The position numbers and the translations under genes are program-made. Under the pieces are notes generated by a model. That model was given only the letters and a program-made list of their open reading frames with translations, was not told the origin of the DNA and ran no database searches. DNA of 64,000 bases from Cloeon dipterum (taxonomy: Eukaryota > Arthropoda > Insecta > Ephemeroptera > Baetidae): NCBI RefSeq assembly GCF_949628265.1, contig NC_088790.1:31996545-32060544 (forward strand), in the 5' to 3' direction. This document shows, in pieces, positions 35,791-48,794 of this stretch (positions are counted from its first letter, which is position 1; the number at the start of each line of letters is the position of its first letter).

Positions 35791-37260
35791 TATTCTAATT
35801 GCCAAATCTCGGGTTTGAGCCATCAGAATTACAAAAATTGCACACCATTTTACGCATCTCGACCTCCCCTAGATAGCCGATGGGTTTTTGGGGTGCGAGA
35901 ACCTTCCCAAAAACCCTAACTCGCCTTTTTCTCCTTCTGCGCTAAAAAGTTGATTTGAGAAATGCAAATAAATTTCTGATTTTTTATATATTTAACTTTT
36001 CACCCTCTATTAGGGGTGAAATGGGGTAGTTTCGAGGTAGATTTTTATTAATTTACGAGAGTTGTGAACATTTACTAAGTTTGCCGAAAATGCGAACGGA
36101 CGCGATTTTTTCGCTACTTTAATGCGCAGGGTGGAAGGGGGATGAGGGTTGATCACCCCCAAAACTCATTAGTTATCTAGTGGAGATTAAGACGAGTTGA
36201 ATGGTGTGCAGTTTTTGCAATTTGGACAATTAGAACTCGAGATTTGGAGATTTAAATATTGGAAAAAATAACACTTTTTCGATTTTTGCCAACATTGCAA
36301 TCGCTAAATCCCAGGTTCTAACTGTCAAAATTGTAAAAACTGCATATCATTCAACTCGTCTCAACCTCCCCTATAGACGGCCAAAGGGTTTTGGGGGTGG
36401 TCTAACAGCCAACCTATCCCAAAAATCCTTTTCTTACACCTCTGTGGAACCTTTTTTTAAATTCGATAAATTTCGTTTTTCTATTTTTAATCTTTTCACT
36501 CTCAATTAGGGGAGAAAGGGGATAGTTTTGGGTAGATTTTTATTAATTTAAGATAGCAATGATCAGTGAATAAATTTGCCGAAAAAGCGGAGTGATGCGA
36601 TTTTTATCGTTACTTTAATGCATTTGGTGGGACGGGGATGAGGGTTGATCACCCTTAAAACTCTTTGGCTGTCTAGGGAAAATTAAGATTAGTCGAACGG
36701 TGTAGAGTTTTTGCAATTCTGATAGTTAAAACCTGAGATTTGGGGATTTCAATATTGCTAAAAAAAAATTGACGATTTTTGATAAAATTGTAATCGCTTA
36801 ATCTCGGGTTCTAATTGTCATAATTGGCAAAACTGCACACCATTTGACTCATCTCAACTTCCCCTATACAGCCAATGGGTTTAAGGGTTGGTTTGATAGC
36901 TCGCCAACCCTTTTTAGACTTTTTTCCACCTCCGTAAAACAATTTAATTGTTAAAAAACCGATGAATTTTTAATTTTTACCTTTTCACTCTCTATAAGGG
37001 TTGAAAGGGGGTAGTTTGGGATATACTTCAATAAATTTAAGAAAGGTTTGATCAGTGAATAAATTTGCTGAAAAGAAGCGAAGCGATGTGATTTTTTTCG
37101 CTTTTGGCATGCACGGGGTGCAAGGGGATGAGGGTTGATCACCCCCAAAACTTTTTTCTATATAAAAGAGGTTGAAACGAGTCAAACGGTGTGCAGTTTT
37201 TGCAATTTGGACAGTTAGAACCCGAGATTTGGTGCTCACAATATTGTCAAAAATGCATTT
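35790..37260. repeat. Repeat E array 1, three units of about 500 bp with internal inverted repeats
   Basis: Each unit has one strand of a motif series (ATCTCGGGTTCTAAC, AACTGCACACCATT, CTCAACCTCCCCTA, CCAAAGGGTTTTGGGGGTG) and, 250 bp on, the same series inverted (GGGGATGAGGGTTGATCACC, GTGTGCAGTTTTTGCAATT, GAGATTTGG). Unit starts near 35800, 36290 and 36780 give a period close to 490 bp. It is non-coding and could fold into long hairpins. Confidence 0.75.
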
Positions 37261-37857
37261 TTTTCAACAATGTGAATTATTAGTTTTTCCTTTGTTTTAA
37301 ATTAAAAAATTTGCATCAGTGATCGACTTTAATCCTGCCCCACACATTATTTTGCGTCAGTTAATTAGCACGATGAGATTTGCTATCGAATTATTATTGG
37401 ACGAATAACGGAGTGCGCATTACATTCGGAATTAGTAATGAACGCATTTCAATTAGTTTGTGTATGTGACGAGACCGCAGAACAGCAGCGGCGGCCAAAA
37501 CAAAGTCGCAAACCGCCGTCATGAACATGCAGCACGCGCGCCCGACGACAAAATTAAAGTGTTCGATCCGAAGCGCCGCGCGGATTTAGGCCCAAGGCTC
37601 TTTAGCAGTTTAATTGGCCCCTGCGGCGCCGCGGATGAGCATTTTTACGCACTTAAAACCGGCTTTAACGCGCGTTTTATGCAGACGATCCAAATTTTAA
37701 ACTGCCGCCCTAAATGAAAATGTGATGCAGTTGCTTATGGAGCAGGGAATGACTTTTTTATTTGGTTTCATGATTAAAGTTGTGTTTTTAGCAATTTAGA
37801 GTGGAATTCATTAAATTTAAAGCCACCAGGGACCGGATTCATGCGATATTTTTTGTT
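37261..37857. other. Single-copy block in the presumed giant intron
   Basis: It includes a GC-rich part at 37480-37710 with no splice-bounded coding sequence. Confidence 0.35.
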
Positions 37858-38310
37858 TTTATTTATTTTATAACAGCTGATCAGCCCGGTAATTGGTGAA
37901 TCGACCGTTAAATGGCACATTAGGCTGATTTAAAATGTAACAAAATATGCGGGAATGAAATTATTAGGTCGGCACGCCCCTTTTTCGACGCTTCTGATTG
38001 GCCGCTGGACTGTCTCCTGATTGGTCGCCAATATTTCGACGCCATAGCGACTTCTGACCGGCGGGAAACCAAAAATAGATCGCCACCCGGCTCCCGGTGG
38101 GAATTACAACTGCGCAGAAGGTTTTAAATTAGGTCACGCATGCGCAGTGATGAGTTTCGGCTTTCCTGTAAGATTTTAAAGCGATCTGGATCTACTGCGC
38201 ATGCTTAAGATGCGCACAAATTTACTGCGCACCTTCAAAATGCGCGAATATTCAAACAACTATAAATATCGACGCCATATTGAATTCTGACTGGCGGGAA
38301 ACTTAAATTT
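37858..38310 (+). repeat. Dispersed repeat B, copy B2
   Basis: Forward orientation, from CGACCGTTAAATGGCACATT to CTGGCGGGAAAC. It contains GATTGGCC, GATTGGTC, GGCGGGAAACC, CACGCATGCGCAGTG and ACTGCGCATGC. It matches B3 and B4 over the full length. Confidence 0.85.
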
Positions 38311-40954
38311 GCATGGATTTTACTATCAGAATATATTTTAATTCAAATTTCCAGCTTAAAATTAATTTTTCGTATTTATTTCTCATTCTAAACGCTTTGT
38401 TTACCCTCGAGGAATCGGTTTATCGTGTTTTTCGGCTCTATTTTGGGCTAATTGGCTCAAGTTGTGTGCGTAAATGCGTGAGACACGCGGTGACAAACTA
38501 AAAGAGAAGCCCTCGCTCGGACTGTTTGGCTTCCACATTTGACCTGCCATCAGCCGAGCGGCTCAAGAACTTGTAACGATATTATTTGGAAGAAAAAAAG
38601 CAGCGAAAGTGTAGGGTTTCGCTTGGTGGCCTGCAGCGGGGAAATATTTTCGTTCCTTCTTCTTCTTCTTCGGTGAAATGGGTGAAATAAGAAAAGAAAT
38701 GAGAGGAAAGGCAAGTAATCTCCCGATCAAAAAGTTGCCGGATGAGGGAGGCATCCGCCGCGCGCGCGGCGGTTTAATGTATTGAAATGACTTCTCGGAG
38801 CTTACTTCTCGATGATATTCCGCTTCCGCACGAATCATAAATAATTCCACGAGAGAGAAAAGTGCCTGCGACGGAGTTTAAAATGAGAATGACGAACGGG
38901 GACATTTAAAAAGACGTGCAAAAATTTATGCTCTCTCCGCCGCCGCCGCCGCCTTTTCACGACTTGAAATATCGTGTGTCGCCTGAAATTCCGCAGCCAG
39001 CCGCACGCGAGAAAGGAACATATTTGTTTGTTTGTGCGCGAGGCTGCTGCTGCTGCTGCTCCGTTTGCAAATCGAGCGAATTTCGTGTCCTCCCGACGCG
39101 AGATGAGAAGCATTGTTTATTGTTTACTGCCGCTCTCACCTAAAGTGAAAATTGGAATTGTTCAGATGGGGAAATTCCAGGTTTGAAGGTTCCCTTGGTC
39201 TTAAAAAAATTGTAACTCTTGACTGAATTGAGGTATCACCCTGAAATTTTGACTGCTGAACCTAGTTTTCAATCCTGAACAACTTTTCTATTTACGAAAA
39301 ATTCGCAGGTTGAAGGTCAAGGTCACATTTTGCAACCTTTTTCCGTAAATTCGAAATTAAGGGATGATAACCCCCTCCGATTTTTTCGGGGTTCACGGCT
39401 GAAATGTAGCCCGTGAAATTCTCCACAAGCACACCAAATTTCAAAGGTGTAGTCACTATAGTTTCGCTGCAATTTGAATTTGAAAATTTAAAAAACCTGC
39501 TCGAACGCGCATGCGCAGTTCACTTATCGTTCGTTAAGAGTATTATTACTCATTTCATTTGTTTAGAAACGCCAAGAGGGCCTAGAATTGACCTAGGAGG
39601 ATCGAAATCACTCTTCAGGGTCAGTACCTGACGTGACCCTGAGATTAAAAATTTCAAAATGCTCCAATTTCATCAAACTTGGTGTCTTTTTATAGGTTTT
39701 CACCATTTTAAAGCTCAAATTTCAAGTCAAAACTGCCGAATGACAATCCTGAAACCGATTAAAATTTTAATTTATGAAAATAATTATTTTTTTAAATTAA
39801 ATTACCTTTTAAAATGAACAAAATCTGTAATTATGAAGATTTTTCATCCTTCCATCTGTCTTTTTAGATGAGGAAAAACGAGATTGCGTGCTTGAAATGC
39901 TTGGGGCGTCGTGTGAATTTGGAACAAATGGTGGCGCATTCAAAAAAGCATAAAGTTTTCCTGCCATATAACTGACGAGCGGCTCGGCGCGGCGAAAATC
40001 GAGACCGAGAGTTGGGGCAGTTGGTGCATCGGGCAGGAAATAAAGAGCGGCGGGCATAAATCGCGCAGCAGCAACTACCGGCCGTCCGTCCGTCCGTGCA
40101 GCTTAAGAGAGTGTCCACCAAGTTGGCCGTAAAGTTTGCGTTTGATGATTCCTCTCTCGGCCGAGCGGCAACTTGTCCTTTTCGCCCCGGCTCTCTCTCA
40201 AGAAAGAGGCAACTTTGCTCTTAAATTATAATTTCGCCGGAGCCGCAACACAGCCGCCGCGCGCCGCGCGTGCATTGATCCTTGTTTGCGCTCGCGCCGG
40301 CCTGCCGGGGTAATTTCGTTAATTACTCTTATGCAAATTGGAAACTTGACCCGGGCTTGGGAGTAATAATTTGAAAGTGCGCCATCGGCAGCGGCGCCAA
40401 ATGGACAAAGTTGTAATACGCTGCAATAACCACTCGAGAATAAGTGTCTGCCTGCGCCCGAGTCTGACACCTTATCCGCCCTTCTCTTCGCTCCCTCCGT
40501 CCTGTTCGAGTGTGTGTGTCGAGAAAAGTGATACGCGCGCGCGTGCATTTCGACTCGAGTGCTTGTTCAAGTGCAGAGCAATTCGCGCTCTGTCACCTTT
40601 GATCCGGCTTTAAGTGCTGCTCTTGCTTGGATCGAGTTTAGCGCTAACAATTGACTCTATTCAAATTATACGGCTTAAAATCCTGGAAAATGATTGTTGG
40701 CAATGCATGAAATCGTCTCTAAGCCAACATTGAGCTAAAGAACAGTGTAAATTATTGAGAAAAGTAGCTGAAAATGGTGAGGAGTGTCTCCCTTCTTGAA
40801 ATCCTATTTTATTTCACAACAAAGAAAGGTTTTTATACAGATCTCGACGAGAGGAATCAAATTCTGCCAAGAAAATGTGCTCAAGCGTTGAAAATTTTGG
40901 AGAAAATTTAAATTTTGAATATTTATTGTCCGTTGAGGCACCGAAATTTACTAA
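38311..40954. other. Single-copy region with GC-rich islands, no gene seen
   Basis: It holds islands at 38480-39150 (with GCCGCCGCCGCCGCC and a GCTGCTGCTGCTGCT run) and at 39880-40620. A 9-bp inverted pair TCAGGGTCA / TGACCCTGA lies near 39616-39644. Frames of 75-116 codons in the GC-rich parts overlap on both strands and lack motifs. The islands are candidates for intronic regulatory DNA only because they are not repeats. Confidence 0.4.
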
Positions 40955-41600
40955 ATGACTCAAATATAAACGACGGCGCCGGCAAAACCATAAAATATGT
41001 CCTCAGGTCACGCAACCTGGGGAAGGTCGGTGACAGGCAAGGATGAAAAATCACCGCCGAGTGTCGCCAAATATGCCCGAAAGTTCTGAAAAACATTAAA
41101 AATCAGCCTGGGAACGGATCTCAGGGTGGGGTACCCTGAAAAAGGTCGTCAGGGTATCCCAGGTAAAAGCCCAATCAAAGACCTATCCAATGAGGGGTCG
41201 TGGTCGACGATCGGATGAACAGTCGAATTTTAATAAAAATCAAACCATTATTTTGACTTTTTTGAAAATTGATAGAAAAAAAATCGCAATAATTCGAAAA
41301 ATGGTCCGATTTTGGAAAACCACACGTGGGCGGATGCGCCTCACTAAGGGGCACCGACTGGTGCCAGAATAAGTGCCATCCGGCCCACACGGACCCACCT
41401 GGGCCCCGAAATCAATAATTTGAAATGTCACAAATCGCGTTTCTTGGCCTTTAAAAATTGGTAGAGTGGAAACCTAAACTTTTTCAGACTTTCCGTAAAA
41501 TTTTACCTGTCTTCCAACCCCGCCGGCCCACCCCCGCCACCACCGATGCCTCCAAAATTGCGTAATTCCAAAGATTTTTTTATTTTAAAACTCCCCTACG
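40955..41600 (-). repeat. Dispersed repeat D, copy D2
   Basis: Reverse of the 46590-47290 copy, including GGGCCCCGAAATCAATAATT and GTACCCTGAAAAAGGTCG. The outer part with CCCACCCCCGCCACCACCGA matches D3 as well. Confidence 0.75.
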
Positions 41601-42334
41601 GAATATTTTGAATATTTCCTCTCTAAATTTCACAATATGGATTTTGTTGTTATCAAGAATAAAATTTATATAACAGTACAACCCTTTTATAGAGTTCAAG
41701 CAAAGAAGATCAGTGGAAAAAGTTTGTTAATTTCGAGTCAACTAGATATTTAAATACAGAGAAAGATGAATGCATTATAAAAGTTTGCATAAAAGCGAGT
41801 TACAACATTAATTTCAATGCTGGCGCTTTCTTGTCAAAATAATAAATTCAAAAGAATGAACTGGCGTAATGGCAAGAAGCTGGAGAGCAAAATGAACTGC
41901 GCACACATCCGCGCTTTTCTTATTCTGCAGATAATTATTCAAATCTGGCGCTTGGTCCGAAATGAAATTATCTGATATGGCGCGCGCGCGTCTGAAAGTT
42001 TGCAGCGCGCCGTTTGTTTCGCACTCGCTCGCAGCCTGCGCTAATCTTATGCTAATTTGTAATGCCGTGAAATGTGTCAAAAATGCGCGCACGGCTGCCG
42101 CGCTTATTCTCCTCTCTTTCTCTCGGCGCGCGGCTGCGAACAAACTTTAAGAACACGCTAACGAGATAAGTTAATTTCCGAGCTGTGCCGGGATGCGCGC
42201 GCGATGACGGCAAAATTGGCCGGGAAAACAAATTCGAGGATCGCGAGAGGAAGCGTGTAAGGGGATTATCCGCAAGTGAGATTAAATTATCCCTTTAAAG
42301 AGGAAGTTAATGCCCTAATGGATCAATTTTTTGA
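41601..42334. other. Single-copy stretch, no gene seen
   Basis: The GC-rich part at 41960-42250 (GGCGCGCGCGCG) carries overlapping chance frames on both strands. Confidence 0.35.
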
Positions 42335-43560
42335 TATACTTCTGACCAAGAGTGGCTTAAAATCCAATTTATTCGAATTTTACCGGTTGCGGTTACGCCC
42401 TCTATTTTGCAAAGGAAATTAACTGCTTGGTTGATTGAGTCCCCCAATGCGATAAATTTTATTTTTTATATTTTTAATCCATTCACTCTCTTTAAGGGGT
42501 AAAAGGGGTAGTTTAGGGTAGATTTTTGCTAATTTAAGAGAGGTGTGAACAGAGAATAAATTCGCCGAGAAATCCAAGCGACGCGATTTTTTTCGCTATT
42601 TCAATCCGCGGGGTGGAAGGGGGATGAGGGTTTGTCACCCCCAAAACAATTTGGCTATCTAGTAGAAATTGAGACGAGTCGAAAGGTGTGCAGTCTTTGT
42701 AATTTTGACAGTTAAAACCCGAGATTTAGTGCTCACAATATTGGGAAAAATTGCCAAAATTCAACTATCGACGATTTTTGCCAAAATTGCCATCGTTTAA
42801 TCTCAGATTATCATTGCCAGAATTGCAAAAACTGCATATCAATCGACTTCGTTTAATCTTCCCTAGATATCCAAAGGGTTCTAGGGGTGACTAATAGTCA
42901 ACCAACCCCCATTAGCCTCTCGTTTAACTGGGTAAAAACCAATTTTGGTAAAAATTGCGAAGACATTTTTTTTTTAATTTTTCACCTTTTGAATCTCAAT
43001 TAAGGGTTGAAAGGGGTAGTTTTGGGTAGATTTCTATAAATTTAAGAAAGGAATAATCAGTGAATAAATTTGCCGAGAAATCCAAGCGACGCGATTTTTT
43101 CGCTATTTCAATGCGCGGGGTGGAAGGGGGATGAGGGTTGGTCACCCCCAAAACAATTTGGCTCTCTAGTGGAGATTGAGACGAGTCGAATGGTGTGTAG
43201 TTTTTGCAATTCTGGCTGTTAGAACTTGAGATTTGGTGCTCACAATATTGGTAAAAATTAAAATTTCGCGATTTTTGCTTAAATTATAATCGCATAATTT
43301 CGGGTGGAATCTTTTCCGGGGTGAGAAAAATTATGAAATTTTAAATGTGAGAAGATGAAAAATAGTTTTTTAAGTCTAAAAATTTATTATTTTAAAAAAT
43401 AGCATATTTATTTTGGTCTGATTAAAATTTCCTTGATGACAGTAGCGGCAAAAACTGATTAAATTTCCATTTTTTTCCTACTGAACAAATTTTTCTCTAA
43501 TTCTCGTACAAAATTCGTTTAAAAATTTCAACTGGCCGTTAGAGAACCCAAAATATTTTT
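42335..43560 (+). repeat. Dispersed repeat A, copy A2, split by repeat E array 2
   Basis: The A element starts at 42335 (GGTTACGCCCTC, AACTGCTT) and resumes near 43315 (CCGGGGTGAGAAAAATTATG, ending AACTGGCCGTTAGAGA). Intact copies A3 and A5 have these two parts side by side. Between them, 42450-43300 is repeat E (GGGTGGAAGGGGGATGAGGG twice, GTGTGCAGT, CTCAACCTCC-like segments). This is an insertion of E into A. Confidence 0.7.
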
Positions 43561-45339
43561 GGTAAAAATCAAAATACCCAAAATTAAGTTCATTTTTTAA
43601 ACCGGCGAGAGAGGATCTTTTTAGGGCGTGCCAAATTGATACACTCCGCAAGCAAATATCGGTTTCGATAACATTTAAACTTTGATAGCTTCATCAACGG
43701 TTTGTTTGCCCCTTTGGGGATAATTTCGCTGTCGGAGCGGACTGGCCGGCCGGCCGGCCCCTCCCTGCTGGCAACCTCAATAATTCCGCTCTCGCACACC
43801 CAGTATATGGACACAACGCCTGCCAAATTCACTAATTGCGCCGCCGGACAACAGATGATGAAATACACGCTCCGCCAAACATAGCTAGAGAGATAGGGAG
43901 AGAGAGAGGGAGAGCGGCGGGTGCAAACCCAATTCACACCGGCCGGATGTTCGACACAATTTCAGCCAGGATTTGCTTCAAATAAAAAAGAATCAATTTC
44001 AACATTTTTCGCATAATTATGAGCCTTTTTGGCGCACTTCAGGGTGTTTCCTGAGCAACCTGATGCCTTCCAAAGGGTCGAATTGCACATATTCTGAAAG
44101 ATCTTAACTTGGTCTTTAGAATGATGTGCAGATCTTTCAATTGGAACAAATACAGAGCCCGTCAGGTGTCGTTAAAGTGGCCATAAAATGGGATTTGTTT
44201 GATTTCCATTTCCATCGTTCGAAGGCTACCCTGAGACCAGGGTTTGATTTTTAATCTGTTTTAATGGTCTCGTTTAGCCTCAGGGATGATTCCGAGCATA
44301 TTGCAAGGGTAAAAATTAATTTATTTTGTGATTTTGATTTTTTAATTTTTTACTTGAACTCAAAAATACCTTTTTTTCAACCTTTGACTCTTTGTTTCTC
44401 AAAACCTGAAAGTGTCAGTGTCCTGAAAATTTCTAGGCATGTTACACATACTCAGGGCAACATTTTATTCCATTTTAAGCACAAATTGAACCTTAAGTTT
44501 TTGAGATTTTCAAAAATAAAAAATTTAGCAAAAATTACTGAAATTTCAAAAATTCCAGGAATTTTAATTAAAATATAAAGGTTGTTAGCCATCTAATTAG
44601 GCATCTTTTGGTACTAATTTTTATGTTCTAAACTCAGTAGTGCTCGGTAAACTACCAGAGAATTAAAATTTCTCAGCAAAACGCAGTAAAAAGCTCCAAC
44701 AATTGTTTCGCATCTCATTATTGTGTCAGCCGTGATGCAGTCTTAAATAACATTTCCTCACAATTAATTTAATACCCATCGGCGCTGTACGCTTCTTTTG
44801 TGTCGTCATGCAACAACAACAAATGCAATTAAACCAGACGCATGCAACAATTATTGCAATTCAAACACATTTCCTCTCTTGTTTATTCTAAAATGCAATT
44901 ACCGTCGAATTGCGCGACGAATGAATCGATTTGAGTCTGGTGATGGAGCTGCTCGTCGTGTTATTTATCTTGTTGTCTCGTTAGCGGCGTTTTTGAGTGC
45001 TGCACGCGTCACCAGGCGCGGCCGACAATGAAAAATGGCGAAGGCGCGCCCGCAAGAAACTGATTTTAAAGTATAAACTGCCGCGGCAACGCTTTGACGC
45101 GCGCACGCCGAACTTATGAGCTCGCGAATATTGCAGCTTTTTATTCCATTCGTCTTTTTCGCATGTGTTGCCGCTCGCGCAGTTCCCACACCCCCACCTC
45201 TCCCACTGCATGCTTGAATTAATTTCAAAAAGGGGATTTTTTCATATTTTCCACATCGCATTAAAAAATGCTACAGATCAAAGGGCAAAAAATGAGTTTT
45301 TTGTTATTAATTTTGTTCAATCCATAATCCATGTCGTTC
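43561..45339. other. Single-copy region, no gene seen
   Basis: It has a GGCCGGCCGGCCGGCC run at about 43744-43760, GA-rich GAGAGAGAGGGAGAG near 43900 and a GC-rich patch at 44960-45180. No coding exon could be supported. Confidence 0.35.
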
Positions 45340-45780
45340 TAAAGCGTGTTGCGCATTTTATTCGCTGGTCAGATTTAGGCAAAATGGCGATTCGACCGTT
45401 AGATGGCACATCAGGCCGATGGAAACGTAACAAAATACGCGGGAATGAAATTATTTGGTTGGCACGCCTCTTTTTCGACGCTTCTGATTGGCCAACTGGA
45501 TTTGCCGCCATTATTTCGACGCTATTTTTACTTCAGACCGGCGGGAAACCAACACAATTCGTAACCCGGCCCCCGGTGGGAATTACGACTGCGCAGAAGG
45601 TTTTAATTTGAGTCACACATGCGCAGTGATGAGTTTCAGCTTCCCTGTGAGATGTAAAAGCGATCTAAACATACTGCGCATGCATAAGATGCGCACACGT
45701 CTACTGCGCAGCTTCAACAGGGGGCGAATATTCAAACAATTATAAATTTTGACGCCATTTTGACTTCTGACGCGCGCATT
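45340..45780 (+). repeat. Dispersed repeat B, copy B3
   Basis: Forward orientation, with CGACCGTTAGATGGCACATC, GGCGGGAAACC, ACACATGCGCAGTGATG and ACTGCGCATGC. It is followed immediately by about 110 bp of repeat E (CTCAACCTCCCCTAGATAGC). A 148-codon frame starting at 45165 runs into this element and is not a gene. Confidence 0.85.
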
Positions 45781-45890
45781 TTAAAAAATCGCACTCCGTT
45801 AGACTCGTCTCAACCTCCCCTAGATAGCCAAACTAGTCTAAGGGTGCCAACCCTCCAACCCCTTTTTTGCACCCCCAAAAAACGTAAAAA

Positions 45891-46589
45891 TTAACAATTT
45901 TTTACATTTTTTGCACCTCTCTACGAAATTATTTTTAATTTTAACCCCCCTGAATCTACTTTAGCACATCTTGGAACGTGATTATGCCGGTCTCTGTTAG
46001 AAAAAACACTTGATTCATCTCAACTCGACCAAAAAAGTCCTAAAAAACGAAATATCAAGGTGTCCTCCTTGCTCAAGCACAATAATTGGCCCTTGAAAGG
46101 AAAACCTTGATGTCAGAAGAGCCGGAGCAAAAAAAAAAATGATGACCTTTGATGCAATTTCCAGCGTGTTAATAATGCTTTGAAGCCGCAAGTTAGTGCG
46201 ATAGTCGGCTATAAAACTAATCTGCTCTGGCCGGGGTTTATCCGGCCGGCCGCGCGTTCTCGTTCTGGCCGAAAGCAATTAACGCGCGCGGCGACCGGTC
46301 GCAAGCCTAAGATATGAAATTAACACCCAGCAATGCTCACAGACCAGAAAACTGGGTCGCGGAAATGGAGAGGCGTATAATAACCACTATTTACATGAAG
46401 CAGGCCCGTTTTAATCCGATAGAAAGTTAGGCGATGGGTTTTATTTACAGCAGGGTCAACAATTAAGAGCATTTTGCATTGTTGATAGTAGCGATTACCC
46501 GATAAATCGACGCGTGGCAACACGCAATGGTGTGTATTCAAGTTAGAACCTTGATCCGGCCCATAGGGGAATTTAAAAATAAAATAAAT
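45891..46589. other. Single-copy stretch, no gene seen
   Basis: No exon or RNA gene recognised; it includes a GGCCGGCCGCGCG patch near 46243. Confidence 0.35.
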
Positions 46590-47290
46590 CCTTCAATTTT
46601 AAAATAGCGGAGATTTTGAGGGCATCGGTGGCGGCGGGGGTGGGCCAATGGGGGTATAAAAAGAGCTTAATAGACGTAAAATGTTACGGCGAGTCTGAAA
46701 AATTTTAGTTTTTTATTCTGCAACACATAGCAGTTGAGTTATGAATTTTTAAAATCCGGAAAATGCGATTTGTGACATTTCAAACTATTGATTTCGGGGC
46801 CCAGGCGGGGCCCAATTGGCCGGATGGCGCTTATTCTGGCACCAGTCGATGCCCCTTGGTGGGATGCGTCCGCCCATGTGCAGTTTCCAAAATCGGATCA
46901 TTTTTCGAATTTTTACGAATTTGTTTCTTCTAATATTTTGAAAAAGTCGAAAATTTCAGAAAATGGTTTTATTTTTATTAAAATTCGGCCGTTTGTCCGA
47001 TCGTTGACCACGAACCCTCATCGGATAGGTCTTAGATGGGGCTTTGACCTGCAGTACCCTAATGACCTTTTTCAGGGTGCCCCGACCTGAGATTTGCTCC
47101 GTGGCCAGTTTTTAATGTTTTTTTCAGTAATTTCGAGCACATTTGGGGATTTTTATGCTTGCCTGTTACCAACCTTCCTCAGGCTGCGTGACCTTTGGAC
47201 CATATTTTGCGGTTTTGCCAGCGCCATCACTTAAGTTAAGATAGATTTTCGAGTTTAGCTGAAAACTTAACTCAAATATAAACCTCAGCA
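46590..47290 (+). repeat. Dispersed repeat D, copy D3
   Basis: Forward copy with GGTGGCGGCGGGGGTGGGCC, GGGGCCCAGGCGGGGCCC, CAAAATCGGATCATTTTTCG and GACCTTTTTCAGGGTGCC. It matches D1 and D2. Confidence 0.75.
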
Positions 47291-48403
47291 GACGTTCACT
47301 GTTTGCCCCAACATGCGAGACCACGGCAAATTTGGCCGCGAGTGTAATTATTCATTCGTCTACACAAACGCAAACTCTCCCGGACCAGCAGCACAGAGGC
47401 TGAGCTCAGCACTCACATCAGCGAATCGGCTTTTCCGGATAAATAATTCCAAGGTGCGCGCCTGCTGTAGCTGTACAGCACAATCTGGAAAGCAAACAAA
47501 CACGCACGTCGGAAATAATTGTATTCCGTTTTGGAAGTCGGCGGCGCAGCGGCGAATTAATTCCGGGCACTGACTGCGAAGCCACGCAGACGCGCGCAAT
47601 TGGCAAACAAGCGATGAATCTAAACATTCCTCTGGGAAAATCGTTCGCTGACTGAGTGAAATAGTCAGAGCAGCAGCAGCAGCAGCAGTGCGCTAATAAA
47701 CAGCTTATCGTGTTTGACTAGGTGCAAATGACTGGCTTGCGTGCGTGTGCACCGGTAATTGGACACATACGCCCGCGCGTACGTGAAAGGCATAACTAGT
47801 GTTTGTTGCACGCAAATTGAATCTGCATTCGACCCACGTGCACGCAAATATTGGTCAAAATTCGCGAATTTATCCAACGCCGAGAATTCTGAGGCTGGAC
47901 TCTTTAATTTTTTGATTGGGTTTTAAAATTCAATAAATTACTGGGCGTCCGATAAATTGATTTTAAAATTTAGAGAAAATTTCAGATTTTTTAGATCTTC
48001 CATTAAAAGCTGATTTTTAGCTTCTCGAAAATTAAGAAATGAAAAATAAAATTTCTGCCCAAATGCGACGAGTTGTTAGATGTCAGGCGTATTACTGCGG
48101 ACCGAATTCCAAACATATAACAGTCTGGCTTGTTTGTAATACATTTAGTTTGTAATTTAAAGCAAGCACTTACTGTCCTTTTTGTTCCTTTAATAAATAT
48201 TTTTATCTAAAAATTATGTTTGGCAATTAAAATTTGTGAACTGAATTAAATACTAAAATTTCCCTATCTACACAACAAGAATATTTGTATTGCCTAATTT
48301 TTATTTCTATTTTTTTCCGCCTCGAAATACCATGAATATTCTACTGGTGAACTTGAAAATATTTCAACTTTCTGCACCCGTACTTCAGTTAAAATCATTA
48401 AAG
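47291..48403. other. Single-copy stretch with a CAG run
   Basis: A run of AGC/CAG triplets lies at 47669-47688. No coding frame passes through it with splice support. Confidence 0.4.
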
Positions 48404-48774
48404 ACCATCTTTGACGAAGTTTCTGAGCCCACCGATCGATTCCTGAGGGTCGAATTAGGTAAAATTGATATTTTTCCCGGCCAAAAAGTCCAGCATGACG
48501 TGTGAACTTTTTTCCCGCCAAAACAATTTGAATGCGAGAACTGCGCATGCGTCAGAGCTGGTTTGAGCACTTGTAGGGATACCACCTTTACGAATGACTT
48601 CTTTGTCAGACCCTGACAGCTCTGACGCATGCGCACTTCTCATATTCAAATTTTTTCGGCGGGAAAAAACGGTTCTTACGTCGCGCTGCACTTTTTTACG
48701 GAAAAACCCAATATTATACCTAATTCTACCCTCAGGAATCGATTGGTGTACTCAGAAATTTCGTCAAAGACGGT
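48404..48774. mobile_element. Foldback element G, 371 bp
   Basis: The ends ACCATCTTTGACGAA and TTCGTCAAAGACGGT are inverted repeats that continue inward (CCGATCGATTCCTGAGGG against CCCTCAGGAATCGATTGG). A second nested pair, CTGCGCATGCGTCAGAGCT / AGCTCTGACGCATGCGCA, surrounds the centre. It has no coding capacity. A further end-like fragment sits at about 49300-49345. Confidence 0.7.
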
Positions 48775-48794
48775 ATTGAACTAAAAAATCAGTA

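Noticed and set aside
45165-45611. 148-codon + strand frame
   Set aside because: It runs into dispersed repeat B3, and other B copies do not keep the frame.
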